NCBI GenBank assembly: GCA_002474345.1
Contig: DKQD01000199.1
Coordinates: forward strand, 1 to 18,628
From: Bacteriovoracaceae bacterium UBA7317
Lineage (GTDB): Bacteria > Bdellovibrionota > Bacteriovoracia > Bacteriovoracales > Bacteriovoracaceae
Length of the DNA stretch: 18,628 nucleotides
Direction: 5' to 3'
Below are positions 16,308 through 18,628 of this stretch, in pieces. A model generated the notes under the pieces. It did no database searches. It was given only the letters and a program-made list of their open reading frames with translations, and was not told the DNA's origin. Both the position numbers and the translations under genes were made by a program. Numbering within the stretch: position 1 is the stretch's first letter; every line of letters begins with the position of its first letter.

Positions 16308-16442
16308 TCGATCCGTTTCGGAATTAAATTATATTTTATTAAAACCTGATCTAATCGGTAGAGATTTTTAAAAATTTCAAAGTTTGTAAATGAAATTCGA
16401 TAAGAAACTTGTGAAATATTTAGAAAAATTGAGCTTATTAAA

Positions 16443-17130
16443 ATGAATAATATTTTAATAATTCTGTTATTTTCATTTTTATGTTTGGAGAATTCTTATT
16501 CATCACAAAAAGAATTAGAAAGCTCTTTTGACTTATCTCCCTTAAAAAATAATGAAAAAAAGAAAAGAAGACGACTTCTATTGTTACCGTTCTGCGGATG
16601 TAAATGGACCTCTACAAACTCACCTCTTGGCAAAAGAAACAGCAACTCTTTTGGAGAAACGATCACTCGAAATACCCTTTTTAAGTTTTCTTTTTGCTGG
16701 AGATAGAAGGGCATTGGATCCACAAAAAGTGCATAAAATAATGGTAAATGGCTTTAAAAAACTTAATTCCTTTGTGTATCTTGAGGAAGATACTGATTTA
16801 GATTATCTGAAACAATTTGGTGGCAATCCAAAGAAAGTAAAAAGCCATAATAAAAAGGATAAAATTTATGGTCAATCTCATCTATCTTTAATAACACCAC
16901 CTAAGGATTTCTATTATGGAAAAAGTGGTATTTATAGAGATTGTGAGCACTATCCAGAAAAGTCGAAAGACTTTAAGAATTGTAAAAGTGAGGGGTTTGA
17001 CAATAAAGTGTGGATTGGAGAGGCAACTAAAAAAAACTTAAAAAAGGGTCTTATGAGGCGTTTACGCTATAATCCACTGTGGAAAACCATGCTTAAAGAA
17101 ATTAAAAAACACCTTATAGCTACAGAATAA
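16443..17130 (+). pseudogene. Frameshifted exported protein, alpha/beta-hydrolase-like C-terminus
   Basis: Two overlapping frames look like one broken gene. The first (from ATG 16443) encodes a signal peptide (MNNILIILLFSFLCLENSYS) and a short linker, then degenerates and stops at 16706. The second (open from 16552 to 17130, 192 residues) has no Shine-Dalgarno or signal of its own. They would join if the A7 run at 16555-16561 were A6. The downstream part has IPFLSFLFAGDRRALDP, resembling the acidic-residue strand of alpha/beta hydrolases, then GQSHLSLITPP with a possible catalytic His. The part that would hold the Ser nucleophile is missing. This fits a decayed hydrolase with an internal deletion plus a one-base insertion. 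A sequencing error or phase variation in the A-run is possible, and the hydrolase assignment is tentative. Confidence 0.5.
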
Positions 17131-17211
17131 CATCTTTCTTCTATTATTATCTTTTATCATAATGAGGTATCTATTTTATTGATTTACTGCAGTTGATTAG
17201 TAAAACCTGTC

Positions 17212-18270
17212 CTATTTATTAAAAATCAAATTAGATTTTTCTAATTGTTCAACATGAGAAACAAGAGTTTCTTTTGCATCCTTATATTGAATTCCTAGTC
17301 CTTTTATACTTTTTGTATTATCAAACTTAATTTCATAGCCTATATTTTTTGAAACCCACTCCCAGGAAAGACCTGCTATAATAGGTCCTAAAATATAAAA
17401 CATAAACTTTGGAACTTCTTTTTTAGGAATTTTATACTTACCTTCAAAATTTTCTCTTAATAATTTTGCCATTTCAAGCATACTAATGGATTTTGCAGTT
17501 AAAATATGTCTTCCTTTTACGTCTGGGCTTAAACCGGCTTTAATGTGGGCATTTGCCACATCTCTTACATCGACGATGCCTATTTCAGTTTTTGGCACTC
17601 CAGTTGCTAATTTACCGTTAACCATAGACCTAATAAAATCGACACTGGCACCATCAATTCTCTCTGAAAGAGAAGGACCAAGGACAAAAGAGGGGTTGAT
17701 GGTAACAAGACCCCATTTATCTTGCTTATCATGAATTTCCCAAGCTTTTTTTTCTGCTAGTGTTTTGGAATAAGAATAGGGGTTATGTTTTAAAGATGAT
17801 GTTGTGTTCCAGCATCCTTCGTCAAAAATGCCTTTTGGGGTTTGGCCTATATCTATTGAATCACTATAAATAGCTGCTACACTCGAGGTTAAAACAACTC
17901 TTTTTACACCTCCGACTCTGTTAACTCCATCTAAAACATTTTTAGTTCCATTTTCAGCTGGCTCAATAAGATCTTTAAGAGGGTCTTTAACTTTTCCAAT
18001 AACAAAGGGTGAAGCTGTGTGAATAACCAGTTCGCAATCTTTAATTGCTTTATCAAAAGACCCTTCTGAATTTAGATCAGCTTCAAATAATTCTAGTTCA
18101 CCTTTTGTCTCCGAATTTATTTTGTCTAAATGGGAGACCTTTTTAGTATTTTTCTTGTCCCTGACTGTTGCCCTTACCTGATGACCATCTGCAAGTAAAT
18201 ACTGAATTATCCAGGATGCAATATAACCACTGCCACCAGTCACCAAGATAGGTTTTTTTTTATCGATCAT
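17212..18270 (-). CDS. NAD(P)-dependent extended SDR, dihydroflavonol-reductase/aldehyde-reductase type
   Basis: This cytoplasmic Rossmann oxidoreductase of the NAD-dependent epimerase/dehydratase superfamily probably reduces an aldehyde or ketone. The nucleotide site is GGSGYIA at residues 12-18, and R34/R38 in RATVRDKK suggest NADPH preference. The catalytic Ser lies in LTSSVAA (about 129-130) and the Tyr-Lys pair is in YSYSK (165-169). The HTASPF segment is typical of the dihydroflavonol-4-reductase/aldehyde-reductase branch. ATG 18270 is preferred because AAAAAGGG lies 6 nt upstream; an in-frame TTG at 18306 extends the frame but makes a poor N-terminus. At 352 residues it is full length. 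It is monocistronic, and substrate cannot be inferred from neighbours. Confidence 0.88.
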   Translation of the reverse strand: MIDKKKPILVTGGSGYIASWIIQYLLADGHQVRATVRDKKNTKKVSHLDKINSETKGELELFEADLNSEGSFDKAIKDCELVIHTASPFVIGKVKDPLKDLIEPAENGTKNVLDGVNRVGGVKRVVLTSSVAAIYSDSIDIGQTPKGIFDEGCWNTTSSLKHNPYSYSKTLAEKKAWEIHDKQDKWGLVTINPSFVLGPSLSERIDGASVDFIRSMVNGKLATGVPKTEIGIVDVRDVANAHIKAGLSPDVKGRHILTAKSISMLEMAKLLRENFEGKYKIPKKEVPKFMFYILGPIIAGLSWEWVSKNIGYEIKFDNTKSIKGLGIQYKDAKETLVSHVEQLEKSNLIFNK

Positions 18271-18586
18271 ATTAAACCCTTTTTCAGATGGATTGATTAA
18301 TTCCAAATTATTAAAAAATTATCCTAATTATTTTTTTTAAAAAAATCCATAACTATTTATATTTTAAAAAAATTAAATAACAAAAATTAAGTTTTATAGG
18401 AGGCGTTTTTATTTTTGTTTTAAAGCTTCTAAATTTTCTACCTTTTAATTTCTTTACGTCCCATTCAATTTATTTTGGTACCGCTTTTTATATAAAATTA
18501 CCAATTATTATTTAAATAAAATGTTTTTAATGGCCTATTAAAAATCCTAATAAAGAATTTATTTTTAAAATTAAATATCACTTTTT
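18271..18586. other. AT-rich non-coding interval
   Basis: About 315 bases of very AT-rich DNA upstream of the SDR gene, with no ORF starting from ATG, GTG or TTG of convincing length on either strand. It contains long A and T runs (for example near 18330-18375) and an isolated AGGAGG at 18399-18404 that is not followed by a usable start codon. It probably holds the SDR promoter and that of whatever lies to the right. I see no repeat, tRNA or CRISPR structure. Confidence 0.5.
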
Positions 18587-18628
18587 ATGAATAATAAAAA
18601 AATGTTCAGTGTTATGACTTCCAACTCA
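18587..18628 (+). CDS. Possible 5' end of a gene running off the window
   Basis: An ATG at 18587 opens a frame of 14 codons (MNNKKMFSVMTSNS) that is still open at the last base. There is no Shine-Dalgarno upstream. With so little sequence this may be chance. Confidence 0.25.
   Translation, partial: MNNKKMFSVMTSNS

Noticed and set aside
16556..16562. A AAA AAG heptamer in the zero frame of the signal-peptide ORF, as at programmed -1 frameshift sites
   Set aside because: A -1 slip leads to a frame that stops within about 15 codons; the long downstream frame needs +1 or -2, so programmed -1 shifting does not explain it.
18399..18520. AGGAGG followed by an open frame reading VFIFVLKLLNFLPFNFF, resembling a membrane protein fragment
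   Set aside because: No ATG, GTG or TTG in frame near the AGGAGG and the frame closes after about 38 codons; AT-rich DNA easily gives Phe/Leu/Ile-rich readings.
1..18628. CRISPR arrays, insertion sequences, tRNA or rRNA genes
   Set aside because: No regularly spaced repeats, transposase-like frames, terminal inverted repeats or tRNA cloverleaf patterns were seen.

Overview
The window is AT-rich DNA from a Gram-negative-type bacterium. It carries an undecaprenyl-diphosphate phosphatase, two lipobox lipoproteins, AAGGAG-like ribosome binding sites and frequent TTG/GTG starts. The low GC, the very large Cys-rich lipoprotein and several small lineage-specific proteins remind me of the Bdellovibrionota (Bacteriovorax-like predators). 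That placement is an inference from style, not from a marker gene.

Layout. 1-537 (+): 3' end of uppP. 532-5535 (-): a 1667-residue Cys-rich lipoprotein that I do not recognise, whose stop codon interlocks with that of uppP. 5536-5850: a divergent regulatory region. On the minus strand it has a perfect -10, a short upstream ORF and a hairpin enclosing the lipoprotein start. On the plus strand it has a structured leader with a terminator-like hairpin. 5851-7419 (+): a COG2509-type FAD dehydrogenase. 7432-7722 (-): a small hypothetical protein. 7883-8518 (+): a uridine-kinase-type P-loop kinase.

8718-15056 (+) is the metabolic core: a five-gene operon ending at a strong terminator (15083-15110). 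Gene order is CoA-acylating (methyl)malonate-semialdehyde dehydrogenase, beta-ureidopropionase, class III beta-alanine-type aminotransferase, NCS1 nucleobase permease, and the flavin domain of dihydropyrimidine dehydrogenase. Together these give uptake of uracil/thymine and reductive catabolism: reduction, N-carbamoyl-beta-amino acid cleavage, transamination, and oxidation to acetyl-/propionyl-CoA. Two pieces are absent here: dihydropyrimidinase, and the NAD(P)H/FAD and Fe-S electron-input part of dihydropyrimidine dehydrogenase. The PreA-like protein itself stops before the C-terminal ferredoxin domain.

15166-18628 is miscellaneous: a single-domain rhodanese (+), a 268-residue lipoprotein (-), a frameshifted exported protein whose second frame resembles the C-terminal half of an alpha/beta hydrolase (+), an extended SDR reductase (-), and a very AT-rich tail. 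A short open frame runs off the right edge.

The most interesting points are the ferredoxin-less dihydropyrimidine dehydrogenase in a near-complete pyrimidine-degradation operon, the giant lipoprotein with its unusual translation-initiation region, and the possible attenuator/structured RNA before the FAD enzyme.
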